This document shows, one piece after another, positions 6,408 to 14,113 of a stretch of DNA of 14,949 bases; position 1 is the first letter of the stretch; every line of letters starts with the position of its first letter. The notes beneath the pieces were generated by a model. That model had not been told where the DNA came from. It made no database searches and was given only the letters and a program-made list of their open reading frames with translations. The DNA is from Oscillospiraceae bacterium. Lineage in GTDB: Bacteria; Bacillota; Clostridia; Oscillospirales; Oscillospiraceae. The stretch lies in assembly GCA_021199595.1 (NCBI GenBank), contig JAJQHT010000126.1:1-14949 (forward strand). The letters are read 5' to 3'. Made by a program: the position numbers and the translations under genes.

Positions 6408-7691
6408 ATGAGCAGCTATAAATTTGAGACGCTCCAGCTTCACGTTGGTCAGGAACAGCCCGACCCCGCCACGGATGCCCGCGCCGTTCCCATCTATCAG
6501 ACGACCTCTTATGTGTTCCACAACTCCGCCCACGCCGCCGCGCGCTTTGGGCTGACCGACGCGGGGAATATCTATGGCCGCCTGACAAACTCCACCCAGG
6601 ACGTGTTTGAAAAGCGCATCGCGGCACTGGAGGGCGGCGTTGCGGCGCTTGCCACCGCCTCCGGCGCGGCGGCCATCACCTATACCATCCAGGCGCTTGC
6701 CCAGGCAGGCAGCCACATCGTCGCCCAAAAAACCATCTACGGCGGCAGCTACAACCTTCTGGCTCACACGCTTCCTCTGTATGGCATCACCACCACCTTT
6801 GTGGACATCCACAACCTTGCCGAGGTGGAAAACGCCATCCAGGACAACACCCGCGCCATTTTCATTGAGACCCTGGGAAATCCCAATTCAGACATCCCCG
6901 ACATCGACGCTGTCGCCTCCATCGCCCATAAGCACGGCCTGCCCCTGGTTATCGACAACACCTTTGGCACCCCCTATCTCATCCGTCCCATTGAGCATGG
7001 CGCCGACATCGTGGTACACTCCGCCACCAAGTTTCTGGGCGGTCACGGCACCACGCTGGGCGGCGTAATCGTGGACAGCGGCAAATTCGACTGGAAGGCC
7101 AGCGGCAGCTACGCCCCCATTGCCGAGGCAAACCCCAGCTATCACGGCGTGTCCTTTGTGGACGCCGCCGGCCCTGCCGCCTTTGTCACATACATCCGGG
7201 CCATCCTCCTGCGGGATACCGGCGCAACGCTCTCCCCCTTTAATGCGTTTTTGCTGCTCCAGGGCGTTGAGACGCTGTCCCTTCGGCTGGATCGCCACGC
7301 GGAGAACACCAAAAAGGTGGTGGAATACCTGGCAAAGCACCCGCAGGTCGAACACGTCAACCATCCCTCCCTGCCTGACCATCCCCAGCACGCGCTGTAT
7401 GAAAAATATTTTCCCAACGGCGGCGGCTCCATCTTCACGTTTGAAATCAAGGGCGGTCAGGAGGAGGCTCACAAATTTATTGACAGCCTGGAGATATTCT
7501 CCCTGCTCGCCAACGTGGCCGACGTGAAGAGCCTGGTCATCCATCCCGCCACCACCACCCATTCCCAGCTTTCCAAGGAAGAGCTGCTGGATCAGGGCAT
7601 CAAGCCCAACACCATCCGTCTGTCCATCGGCACGGAGCACATCGACGATATTATCGCCGACCTGGAAAAAGGCTTCCAGGCGGTTCGCTGA
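6408..7691 (+). CDS. metY: O-acetylhomoserine sulfhydrylase (PLP-dependent Cys/Met metabolism enzyme)
   Basis: The enzyme (427 aa, the usual family length) should convert O-acetyl-L-homoserine plus sulfide to homocysteine and acetate, the direct sulfhydrylation step to methionine, in the cytoplasm. The Cys/Met metabolism PLP family is evident from IYGRLTNSTQ (Y56, R58), ETLGNPNSDIPDI, VIDNTFGTPY (cofactor-contacting D183) and SATKFLGGHGTTLGG with the Schiff-base lysine K208. Long central segments and length favour O-acetylhomoserine sulfhydrylase over the shorter cystathionine synthases and lyases. A homologue using O-acetylserine or methanethiol cannot be excluded. AAAGAGG is eight bases upstream of the ATG. 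It is a single-gene unit with its own promoter, leader and terminator and no methionine genes beside it. The symbol is given by family; naming of this enzyme varies. Confidence 0.9.
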   Translation: MSSYKFETLQLHVGQEQPDPATDARAVPIYQTTSYVFHNSAHAAARFGLTDAGNIYGRLTNSTQDVFEKRIAALEGGVAALATASGAAAITYTIQALAQAGSHIVAQKTIYGGSYNLLAHTLPLYGITTTFVDIHNLAEVENAIQDNTRAIFIETLGNPNSDIPDIDAVASIAHKHGLPLVIDNTFGTPYLIRPIEHGADIVVHSATKFLGGHGTTLGGVIVDSGKFDWKASGSYAPIAEANPSYHGVSFVDAAGPAAFVTYIRAILLRDTGATLSPFNAFLLLQGVETLSLRLDRHAENTKKVVEYLAKHPQVEHVNHPSLPDHPQHALYEKYFPNGGGSIFTFEIKGGQEEAHKFIDSLEIFSLLANVADVKSLVIHPATTTHSQLSKEELLDQGIKPNTIRLSIGTEHIDDIIADLEKGFQAVR

Positions 7692-7722
7692 ACGCCTTCC
7701 GTCACCTCTGCGCACATGCAAA

Positions 7723-7758
7723 GGCCCCTGGGAGCGGGACATTCCGCTCCCAGGGGCC
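7723..7758. terminator. Bidirectional terminator hairpin between convergent genes
   Basis: A perfect 15-bp stem (7723-7737 with 7744-7758, beginning GGCCCCTGGG) around a six-base loop lies between the stops at 7691 and 7774. Neither strand has a long T-run. On the minus strand the hairpin is followed by TTTGC. It serves as the end of both transcripts or as a stable 3' structure. Confidence 0.75.
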
Positions 7759-7773
7759 AACACCTATATTCAA

Positions 7774-8538
7774 TTATTCAATTCCAAAAAAACGCCTGCC
7801 GTTTTCCATGCATACCTCCGCCACAAGCTCCGGGGTGGTTTTCAGCGTTTCGGCCATGACCTGCACCACCTGGGGCAGACGGCGGGAGTCGTTGCGGCGG
7901 CCATTCGTGCGGGGCATAGGGGCCAGATAGGGGCAGTCGGTCTCCAGAAGCATACGGTCGCTTGGCATCATAGCCAGGGTTTCCAGGGCGCGCCTGGCCC
8001 CCTGCATGGTGATGGAACCGTTAAAGCCCAGATACCAGCCCCAGGACAGGATCTCCTTCGCCATTTCCGCGCTGCCGGAATAGCAGTGAAACTCCCCCCG
8101 CACGTTGGGGTGGCGGCGCAGGATGTCCATGCAGTCCCCGTGGGCCTCCCGGTCATGGATGATGACGGGCAAATCCAGCTCCTCCGCGAGGCATAGCTGC
8201 TTTTCCAGCACCTCATGCTGCAAGTCCTTCCAGTCCAGGTCATAGTGGTAATCCAGCCCAATCTCCCCGATGGCCACCACCTTGGGATCCTCCGCCCAGC
8301 GGCGGAGCTTATCCGCGCTGGCATCATCCCAGGTTTTCACGTCATGGGGATGCCAGCCCACCGCCGCATAGATAAAATCGTATTGGTGGGCCAGGTCTAC
8401 GGCGGCCTGGCTGGATTTTTCGTCGCAGCCGCAGTTCACCACCAGGCTCACGCCCGCCTCCGGCAGGGAGCGAAGTACCTCGTCTCTGTCCTCATCAAAC
8501 CACTCGTCGTCATAGTGGGCATGGGTGTCAAAATACAT
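7774..8538 (-). CDS. TatD-family metal-dependent hydrolase (putative DNase)
   Basis: The product (254 aa, typical for the family) is a TIM-barrel amidohydrolase. The metal ligands are in place: THAH (H6, H8), GEIGLDYHYD (E92), IIHDRE (H128), FHCYSG (H151) and ETDCPYLAP (D201). Family members have metal-dependent 3'-5' exonuclease or DNase activity in vitro and are linked to DNA repair and quality control. The in vivo substrate of this one is unknown. It is the second gene of an operon: its AAGGAGG (8556 to 8550) overlaps the TAA stop of the DUF362 gene, with 16 bases between stop and start, so the two are probably translationally coupled. The 11-base spacing from ribosome site to ATG is somewhat long. 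The transcript ends at the shared hairpin beyond 7774. Confidence 0.93.
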   Translation of the reverse strand: MYFDTHAHYDDEWFDEDRDEVLRSLPEAGVSLVVNCGCDEKSSQAAVDLAHQYDFIYAAVGWHPHDVKTWDDASADKLRRWAEDPKVVAIGEIGLDYHYDLDWKDLQHEVLEKQLCLAEELDLPVIIHDREAHGDCMDILRRHPNVRGEFHCYSGSAEMAKEILSWGWYLGFNGSITMQGARRALETLAMMPSDRMLLETDCPYLAPMPRTNGRRNDSRRLPQVVQVMAETLKTTPELVAEVCMENGRRFFGIE

Positions 8539-8554
8539 CGTATAAATATCCTCC

Positions 8555-9709
8555 TTATCGGTTCAGCAGCCGGGCCACCGGGGGCCGGTACACCTTCATG
8601 GCTCCCTTGGGGCAAAACTCCTGGCAGCAGAAGCAGTGGATGCACGCCCGCCGGTCAATGTGAGGCAGTTTATTTTTCATCGTGATGGCCTTGGCCGGGC
8701 ATATATCGGCGCACCTGCCGCAGCCCACGCACTGTTCAGCCGTCACCTTGGGGACAGCACTCAGGCACTTCTGAACAAATTTTCCCGCCAGCTTCTTCAC
8801 CGGGCCGCGGCTTTCGTTCCAGAAAAGAATATCGCTTTTCGTCCGCACGTTATGGAAGTCCTTCACCACCATCGACTCCAAATCCCCGGCTATATCCAGC
8901 TCCTGCCAGCGGGCGGGTATCAGCCCCCGCTCATAGGCCGCCTCCAGGGTCGGCACATCCTCCCGCTCCAGGCCGATTAAATGGGCGCAGGCCAAATCGA
9001 CGGCGTGGGGGGATTTTGAGGCCAGCAGCAGCCCCATGGGCTTGGGGTCGCCCGCCGTGGGGCCGTTTCCGTCCATTCCAATCACCCCGTCCACAATGGA
9101 CAGGGCGGGCTGGAAATACTCATCCAGGTCAACAATCATCCGGGCGAAGTCCGCCGGGTTCGGGTATTTATAATGATATTCCGGTTTCATCGTGCCGGGG
9201 ACAACGCCGAACATATTTTTTGCGGCGGCGGAAAGGCCCATCATGCCATGGCTTTTCAGCTTGCAGAAATCAATCAGCACGTCGCAGTCGTCCAGCCAGG
9301 CAGTATACTGAAAGGTCTTTGCCACACGTCCTGCCGGGAAATCCGCCTGCTTCTGGCCAAAATCCATGTTCAGCGCCGCGCCCGCCGCCTCCGTCTCATA
9401 CATCCCGGTGGCCCGGTAAACATTTTTGACATACGCGGCCGTATACAGCCCGCCGGGGCTGTCACCGATGACGGCGGAAGCGCCCCGCTCCCGGATAAGC
9501 TCCGCCAGGGCCGACAGCAGCGCCGGATGCGTAGTGGCCGCCGCCTCAGGCTTTAAAAAGGCCACCAGATTGGCCTTTATCCCCACCCGCATACCGGGCT
9601 TTATAAAATCCAGTCCGCCGACAGGCTCCAGCACCTCCAAAAGCGCCTGACGGCAAACCGCCGCGTCATAGCTTTCGCAGCGGACAACGGACACCCGCTC
9701 CATGCTCAT
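8555..9709 (-). CDS. DUF362 protein with C-terminal double 4Fe-4S ferredoxin domain
   Basis: The product (384 aa) has an N-terminal DUF362 domain (about 1-310), with KANLVAFLKPEAAATTHP, GDSPGG, KLKSHGMMGLSAAAKNMFG and DGVIGMDGNGP as the conserved stretches. The C-terminal ferredoxin module has two CxxCxxCxxxCP sites (C327, C330, C333, C337 and C356, C359, C362, C366), each expected to bind a 4Fe-4S cluster. The family is widespread in anaerobes and presumed redox-active, but its reaction is not established. The start at 9709 has a very strong site (GGGAGGGGGAG, five bases upstream). A longer frame reaches an ATG at 9763 but has no ribosome site there; an ATG at 9703 is a close alternative. 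It heads an operon with tatD-like 7774-8538 and is read from a promoter about 110 bases upstream. Confidence 0.88.
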   Translation of the reverse strand: MSMERVSVVRCESYDAAVCRQALLEVLEPVGGLDFIKPGMRVGIKANLVAFLKPEAAATTHPALLSALAELIRERGASAVIGDSPGGLYTAAYVKNVYRATGMYETEAAGAALNMDFGQKQADFPAGRVAKTFQYTAWLDDCDVLIDFCKLKSHGMMGLSAAAKNMFGVVPGTMKPEYHYKYPNPADFARMIVDLDEYFQPALSIVDGVIGMDGNGPTAGDPKPMGLLLASKSPHAVDLACAHLIGLEREDVPTLEAAYERGLIPARWQELDIAGDLESMVVKDFHNVRTKSDILFWNESRGPVKKLAGKFVQKCLSAVPKVTAEQCVGCGRCADICPAKAITMKNKLPHIDRRACIHCFCCQEFCPKGAMKVYRPPVARLLNR

Positions 9710-9826
9710 TTTCGCTCCCCCTCCCGTTTTAAAGAAGCTCTGCATAAATCTGGCTATGGCCACGGCGCTGCCTGCGCCGGTTGATTCAGCACTTCCTTAA
9801 ATGTTCATTCCCTGTAATTTCCAACT

Positions 9827-9856
9827 ATTATAGCACTGACTTCTGCCCCTTGTCCA
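9827..9856 (-). promoter_or_regulatory. Promoter of the DUF362-TatD operon
   Basis: On the minus strand, TGGACA (9856 to 9851), 18 bases, TATAAT (9832 to 9827), with an extended TGc. The leader of about 110 bases contains a six-bp GC hairpin (CGGCGC/GCGCCG, 9763-9779) of unknown role. Confidence 0.7.
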
Positions 9857-9859
9857 CGA

Positions 9860-9887
9860 TTGCTTTTTCTTCGTGCCGTGCTATAAT
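9860..9887 (+). promoter_or_regulatory. Promoter of the MATE transporter gene
   Basis: TTGCTT (9860-9865), 16 bases, TATAAT (9882-9887) with extended TGc. The predicted transcript start near 9894 lies after the ATG at 9890, which rules that ATG out as the translation start. Confidence 0.75.
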
Positions 9888-9911
9888 CTATGGGAAAGAA
9901 AACTACACCTT

Positions 9912-9916
9912 GGAGG
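9912..9916 (+). promoter_or_regulatory. Ribosome binding site supporting a TTG start for MATE
   Basis: GGAGG with nine bases to the in-frame TTG at 9926. No other start codon in this frame near the promoter has a comparable site. Confidence 0.7.
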
Positions 9917-9925
9917 CGTTCTATC

Positions 9926-11314
9926 TTGACGGGGGAACAGGAAAAGAGCTTTCTTGGCACCGAGCCAATTGGGCGGCTGCTGTTTAAGCTGGCCCTGCCG
10001 ACAGTGGCGGCCCAGCTCATCAATATGCTTTATAATATAGTAGACCGGGTCTACATCGGCCATATTCCGGACACGGGCGCCCTGGCGCTGACCGGGGTGG
10101 GGGTATGTATGCCGCTTATCATGGTGGTGTCCGCTTTCGCCTGCCTGGTGGGCTACGGCGGCGCGCCCAGGGCGTCTATTGCCATGGGCAAGGGCGATAA
10201 CGCCAGGGCGGAGAAGATACTGGGCAACTGCTTTTCCATGCAGCTAATCATCTCTATTATTCTGACCGCTGTGCTGCTGGCCTTTTCCCGTCCCATGCTG
10301 CTGGCCTTTGGGGCCAGCGAGGCCACCATCGAATACGCCGCCGCCTATATGAATATCTACGCCGCCGGAACCATCTTTGTGGAGCTTACCCTGGGGATGA
10401 ACGCCTTCATCACCGCCCAGGGCTTTGCCAGGACAGGGATGCTGTCCGTCACCATCGGGGCTGTGTGCAACATTATCCTCGACCCCATATTCATCTATGT
10501 TCTGGACATGGGCGTGCGGGGTGCGGCCCTGGCGACCGTCATCTCTCAGGGAGCCTCCTGCCTGTGGGTAGTCTCCTTTCTGATAGGAAAACGGACTATT
10601 TTGAAAATCAAACGGGAAAACCTGACCCTCCAGGCTTCGATTATTTGCCCCTGCATGGCGCTGGGGCTGGCCACCTTCATCATGCAGACCAGCGAGAGCA
10701 TTATTTCCATCTGCTTCAATTCCTCCCTGCTGAAATATGGAGGCGATATGGCCGTGGGGGCCATGACCATTCTCACGAGCGTGATGCAGTTTGCCATGAT
10801 GCCCCTACAGGGGCTGGGTCAAGGTGCGCAGCCCATCATGAGCTATAATTACGGCGCGGGAGACGGAGCGCGGGTGCGGGCCACCTATCGTCTGCTGCTG
10901 AAGGCAAGCATCGCCTACGCCGCCGTTCTTTGGCTTTGCGTCATGATGTTTCCCGGAGTTTTCGCGCATCTGTTCACCTCGGACACAGCGCTGGTCGCTT
11001 ATGCGAAAACCGCCCTGCGCATCTATCTTGCGGTGATGTTCCTCCTCAGCATCCAGACCGCCTGCCAGATGGCCTTCACCTCCCTGGGCATGGCGAAAGA
11101 ATCCATTCTGGTGGCCATTATGCGAAAGTTCGTCCTGCTGCTGCCGTTTATCTATCTCATGCCGCGTCTCTTCCCCGCCGACCCAGCGCTGGCCGTCTAT
11201 CTGGCCGAGCCGGCGGCGGACGTGCTGGCCGTGACCTTCACCATGATTTTGTTTCGCATTAAGTTCAAAAAGGTTCTGGCTCCGCTGGATGGGTCGGTTT
11301 CCCACACGCTGTAA
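9926..11314 (+). CDS. MATE-family multidrug/cation antiporter (MepA-like)
   Basis: The product (462 aa from TTG) is an inner-membrane efflux transporter of about 12 helices in two MATE domains, normally driven by sodium or protons and exporting cationic drugs or metabolites. Its opening (GTEPIGRLLFKLALPTVAAQ, then LYNIVDRVYIGHI) and YGGAPRASIAMGKGD match the MepA-like clostridial group. The start is set at the TTG at 9926 because GGAGG precedes it by nine bases and because the upstream ATG at 9890 lies only two bases past the -10 element and would not be transcribed. From the TTG the protein begins TGEQEKSFLGTEPIG, like typical family N-termini. The gene is alone on its transcript and diverges from the DUF362 operon. 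No clear terminator follows. The substrate is unknown. Confidence 0.9.
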   Translation: MTGEQEKSFLGTEPIGRLLFKLALPTVAAQLINMLYNIVDRVYIGHIPDTGALALTGVGVCMPLIMVVSAFACLVGYGGAPRASIAMGKGDNARAEKILGNCFSMQLIISIILTAVLLAFSRPMLLAFGASEATIEYAAAYMNIYAAGTIFVELTLGMNAFITAQGFARTGMLSVTIGAVCNIILDPIFIYVLDMGVRGAALATVISQGASCLWVVSFLIGKRTILKIKRENLTLQASIICPCMALGLATFIMQTSESIISICFNSSLLKYGGDMAVGAMTILTSVMQFAMMPLQGLGQGAQPIMSYNYGAGDGARVRATYRLLLKASIAYAAVLWLCVMMFPGVFAHLFTSDTALVAYAKTALRIYLAVMFLLSIQTACQMAFTSLGMAKESILVAIMRKFVLLLPFIYLMPRLFPADPALAVYLAEPAADVLAVTFTMILFRIKFKKVLAPLDGSVSHTL

Positions 11315-11369
11315 ACGGACGCTGTTTATCAAAAAATCCGCAAAATTCCCTTTAACAAGAAAAAAAGAC

Positions 11370-11398
11370 TTGCTTTACCTGAGCAGGTATGGTATACT
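11370..11398 (+). promoter_or_regulatory. Promoter of secG
   Basis: TTGCTT (11370-11375), 17 bases, TATACT (11393-11398). Its position excludes the in-frame ATG at 11389 as a start and supports 11434. Confidence 0.75.
11376..11389. repeat. 14-base palindrome in the secG promoter spacer
   Basis: TACCTG-AG-CAGGTA is a perfect inverted repeat lying entirely between the -35 and -10 elements, where a bound repressor would block RNA polymerase. It may be an operator; no regulator can be assigned. Confidence 0.4.
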
Positions 11399-11433
11399 TT
11401 CCTGGTGAAATTTTAAAGAGGTGGGTTCAAAAA

Positions 11434-11661
11434 ATGACTCTTGCTTTGACTATATTGCAGCTTATCGCCGGTATCTTTCTGATTGTCGTCATTCTGTTCC
11501 AGAGCGGCAAGCGCTCCGGCCTGTCCGGCGCCATCGCCGGGGGCGCGGATACCTTTATGACCAAGACCAAGGCAAAGACCTGGGACGCGAAGCTTGCGAA
11601 AATGACCAAGTGGGTCGCAATCGCTTTTGTTCTGCTGACCCTGATTCTGAATCTGATGTAA
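11434..11661 (+). CDS. secG: Preprotein translocase subunit SecG
   Basis: This 75-aa protein has the family's two transmembrane helices (about 4-22 and 58-75) and the conserved loop QSGKRSGLSGAIAGG between them. SecG is a small accessory subunit of the SecYEG membrane channel and helps SecA-driven export. The start at 11434 follows AAAGAGGTGGG. A longer frame from 11389 is rejected because that ATG lies inside the promoter. It has its own promoter and terminator and is transcribed alone here. In many Firmicutes secG is followed by rnr and smpB; neither is present, so the local order differs. Confidence 0.95.
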   Translation: MTLALTILQLIAGIFLIVVILFQSGKRSGLSGAIAGGADTFMTKTKAKTWDAKLAKMTKWVAIAFVLLTLILNLM

Positions 11662-11668
11662 TGTCCTT

Positions 11669-11701
11669 AAAAAGACGCCGTTGCAGACGGCGTCTTTTTT
11701 T
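11669..11701 (+). terminator. Intrinsic terminator after secG
   Basis: AAAAAGACGCCG (11669-11680) pairs with CGGCGTCTTTTT (11688-11699) around a seven-base loop and runs into a T-tract. It begins eight bases past the stop. Confidence 0.95.
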
Positions 11702-11712
11702 GTTTGCAGTGG

Positions 11713-11743
11713 TTGACATTCGTACAATTCCAAGGTTTATATT
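11713..11743 (+). promoter_or_regulatory. Promoter of the thiolase-BKACE cluster
   Basis: A perfect TTGACA (11713-11718) is followed by an AT-rich -10 region where TTATAT (11737, spacer 18) and TATATT (11738, spacer 19) overlap. Transcription from about 11750 gives a leader of about 55 bases. Confidence 0.65.
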
Positions 11744-11805
11744 ATCACTATATGAATAATATGAGCGGTTTATCCGCCAGCGCGTTGAAGGAGACACAGT
11801 TCATC

Positions 11806-13056
11806 ATGGAAACGAAAAATGTAGTCATCGTGGATGCCTGCCGCACCGCCGTGGGCAAGATGGGTGGGGCCTGCCGTCCTCTGTCCGCCCTGGACATGGC
11901 CTGCGCCACCATCAAGGGAAACCTTGACCGTTCCGGCATCGACCCCAGCGAAATAGACGAGGTCATTCTGGGCCACTGCCGCCAGACCTCTGACGAGCCG
12001 AACATCGCCCGGGTCGCCGCCCTCAAGGTAGGCATCCCGGAAAAGTGCGCCGCCCACACCGTCATGCGCCAGTGCGCATCCGGCATGACCGCCGTGCAGA
12101 ACGGGGCCATGAGCATTATGGTCGGCGTGAACGATGTGGTCATCGCCGGCGGCACGGAGAGTATGTCCAACGCCGTCTTTTATGTGCGCAACGCACGCTG
12201 GGGCGTGGGCACCGGCACCACCGAGTTTGTGGACGCGCTGACCGAGGGCCAGTTCAAGAGCCAGCCGGAGGAAATTTACGGCCGCTATAACATGGGCGCT
12301 ACCGCCGAGCGCGTGGCGCAGGAGCTTGGCATCACCCGCGAGGAGCAGGACGCCTTCTCCCTGGAGAGCCAGCGCCGGGCCATCGCCGCCATTGACTCCG
12401 GCCGCTTCAAGGACGAGATTGTCCCCATGACCGTTCCCCAGGGCCGGAAGAAGGATCCCATCGTTTTCGACACGGACGAGTTCCCCAACCGCACCACCAA
12501 TGAGGAGAAAATGGCAAAGCTCAAGCCCGTTTTCAGCATCGACGTCCATGACGACGGCAAGATGTTCAACTCCTCCCACCTGACCGGCACCGTTACCGCC
12601 GGTTCCTCCTCCGGACGGAACGACGGCGCCTCCTCCCTGCTGCTGATGAGCGAGGAGAAAGCCCAGGAGCTTGGCCTCAAGCCTCTTGCGAAAATCATCG
12701 GCATGGGCGCTTCCGGCTGCGACCCGCAGCAGATGGGTCTCGGCCCCGTGTACGCCGTTCCCAAGGCGCTGAAGCACGCCGGTCTTACCATGGACGACAT
12801 CCAGCTCATCGAGCTGAACGAGGCGTTCGCCGCCCAGAGCCTTGGCTGCATCAAGCTCCTCGGCTGGGAGGATAAAATGGACATCATCAACGTAAACGGC
12901 GGCGCTATCGCCCTGGGCCACCCTGTCGGCTCCTCCTGCAGCCGCATCATCGTCACCCTGGTACATGAGATGAAAAAGCGCGGCCTGAAATACGGTCTCG
13001 CCACGCTCTGCATCGCAGGCGGCATGGGCCAGGCGACTGTTATAGAAATGTGCTGA
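11806..13056 (+). CDS. Thiolase-family acetyl-CoA acyltransferase
   Basis: This 416-aa protein should cleave or form 3-ketoacyl-CoA using CoA, such as two acetyl-CoA to and from acetoacetyl-CoA. The catalytic set is complete: nucleophile C90 in RQCASGM, NEAFAAQ, H372 in GHPVG and C402 in CIAGGMGQ. It is some 20 residues longer than common acetyl-CoA acetyltransferases, and RQCASGM differs from their usual NKVCGSGL, so chain-length preference is uncertain. The start at 11806 has AAGGAG upstream, though at a long spacing of 12 bases. In-frame ATGs at 11752 and 11761 lack ribosome sites, and the frame's far end at 11704 is upstream of the promoter. It is the first gene of a probable operon with the BKACE gene 41 bases downstream. 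Confidence 0.88.
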   Translation: METKNVVIVDACRTAVGKMGGACRPLSALDMACATIKGNLDRSGIDPSEIDEVILGHCRQTSDEPNIARVAALKVGIPEKCAAHTVMRQCASGMTAVQNGAMSIMVGVNDVVIAGGTESMSNAVFYVRNARWGVGTGTTEFVDALTEGQFKSQPEEIYGRYNMGATAERVAQELGITREEQDAFSLESQRRAIAAIDSGRFKDEIVPMTVPQGRKKDPIVFDTDEFPNRTTNEEKMAKLKPVFSIDVHDDGKMFNSSHLTGTVTAGSSSGRNDGASSLLLMSEEKAQELGLKPLAKIIGMGASGCDPQQMGLGPVYAVPKALKHAGLTMDDIQLIELNEAFAAQSLGCIKLLGWEDKMDIINVNGGAIALGHPVGSSCSRIIVTLVHEMKKRGLKYGLATLCIAGGMGQATVIEMC

Positions 13057-13097
13057 TATTTATTAAATTTTAATACTTATATAAGAGGGTAGAGATT

Positions 13098-14024
13098 ATG
13101 TCTAAGTCCAACAAAATTATTATTCAGGCCTGCCTTTGCGGGGCGGGTACCAAGAAGTCCCAGGCTCCTACGGTTCCTTATACGCCGGAGGAAATCGCCC
13201 GCCAGGTCGTAGCCGTGGCCCAGGCCGGCGCTTCCATCGCCCACATCCATGTCCGCGAGGACAAAATGGTGGACGGCGAGATGCAGATTGGCTATAAGTC
13301 CATGAGCCTGCAAATGTTCACCGAGACGGTGGAGCTGTCCCGCAAGTACTGCAAGGAGGCCGGGGTTGACATTCTGATTAACCTGACCACCTCCGGCGGG
13401 GAGTATGAGGACGTGAAGCGCCTTCAGCACCTGGGCACGCTGAAGCCTGAAATGTGCTCCTTCGACCCGAACACAATCAACTGGTCCAACAGCTACATCT
13501 TTGAGAACCACCCCCGCTTCCTGAACCTGCTGGCTCAGGAGGTCGTCAAGACCGGCGTGAAGCCGGAGTTTGAGGTGTTCGACACCGGCCATATCGACTC
13601 CGTCATGTACTATGTGAACAAGTGGAACATCCCCCAGCCGCCCCACATCCAGTTCATCATGGGCGTCGGCGGCTCTGCCCCCGGCACCGCGCAGTCCCTG
13701 GCCTGGATGGTGGATCATCTGCCCGAAGGCGCTACCTGGTCTGTCTCCGGCATTGGCAAGGCCCATATGCCCATGATGCTGGCCGGTCTGGCTCTCGGCT
13801 GCGACGGCCTGCGCGTCGGCCTGGAGGACAATATCCTTTACGGCAAGGAGCCTGACGGCAAGAAAATTATCGCCACGAACGTCATGCTGGTGGAGCGCGC
13901 TGTGGAGCTGGCCCAGATCGCCGGCCGCACCATCGCCACGGCGGACGACGCCCGCGAGATTCTCGGTATCACCCGCCCCTGCCTGCGGGATGGCAAGACC
14001 GAGCCGGTCTCCATTTCCCTGTAA
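13098..14024 (+). CDS. Beta-keto acid cleavage enzyme (BKACE, DUF849; Kce-like)
   Basis: The product (308 aa) belongs to the BKACE family, whose members react a beta-keto acid with acetyl-CoA to give acetoacetate and a new acyl-CoA. The best known is Kce of lysine fermentation, acting on 3-keto-5-aminohexanoate. The zinc site is visible: HIHVRE (H49, H51) and E243 in RVGLEDN, with R239 before it. Other family stretches are INLTTSGG and GVGGSAPGT. AGAGGG precedes the ATG by eight bases. None of the lysine pathway genes (kamA, kamDE, kdd, kal) is in the window, so the keto-acid substrate should not be assumed to be that of Kce. Neighbours are a thiolase upstream and a hotdog thioesterase downstream. 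The family is sure; substrate is open. Confidence 0.9.
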   Translation: MSKSNKIIIQACLCGAGTKKSQAPTVPYTPEEIARQVVAVAQAGASIAHIHVREDKMVDGEMQIGYKSMSLQMFTETVELSRKYCKEAGVDILINLTTSGGEYEDVKRLQHLGTLKPEMCSFDPNTINWSNSYIFENHPRFLNLLAQEVVKTGVKPEFEVFDTGHIDSVMYYVNKWNIPQPPHIQFIMGVGGSAPGTAQSLAWMVDHLPEGATWSVSGIGKAHMPMMLAGLALGCDGLRVGLEDNILYGKEPDGKKIIATNVMLVERAVELAQIAGRTIATADDAREILGITRPCLRDGKTEPVSISL

Positions 14025-14042
14025 TTTAATTTGCAAAAACAC

Positions 14043-14078
14043 ACCGCGGCTGCTATCATCAAGGCAGACGCGGTTTTC
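14043..14078 (+). terminator. Terminator-like hairpin between BKACE and thioesterase genes
   Basis: ACCGCG-G-CTGC (14043-14053) pairs with GCAG-A-CGCGGT (14064-14074) with one G-A mismatch, followed by only four Ts. It lies in the 89-base gap and probably ends or reduces the transcript. No convincing promoter follows it, so the thioesterase may be expressed by read-through. Confidence 0.6.
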
Positions 14079-14113
14079 TATTACTTGATATAAATTTTTT
14101 ATGAGGTGAGCTT

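Noticed and set aside
6888..7763. 291-residue minus-strand frame antisense to metY
   Set aside because: It runs through the terminator hairpin and lies opposite the PLP enzyme; composition is shadow-like.
9710..9763. Longer N-terminus for the DUF362 protein from ATG 9763
   Set aside because: No ribosome site precedes 9763, while 9709 has a near-perfect one, and the added residues do not look like DUF362.
11312..11328. Terminator after the MATE gene
   Set aside because: TAAAC/GTTTA is only a five-bp AT-rich stem overlapping the stop codon, with no T-run.
11704..11805. Extended thiolase N-terminus
   Set aside because: The extension starts upstream of the TTGACA promoter, and internal ATGs at 11752 and 11761 have no ribosome site. 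The thiolase fold begins after METKN.
11770..12966. 398-residue open frame on the minus strand of the thiolase gene
   Set aside because: It is antisense to a gene with all catalytic motifs, is low in complexity (G, A, H, V rich) and has no recognisable domain. Such frames come from GC-biased third positions.
13077..14042. 321-residue open frame antisense to the BKACE gene
   Set aside because: Same reasoning: it fully covers a gene with a clear zinc site, has odd composition and matches no family.
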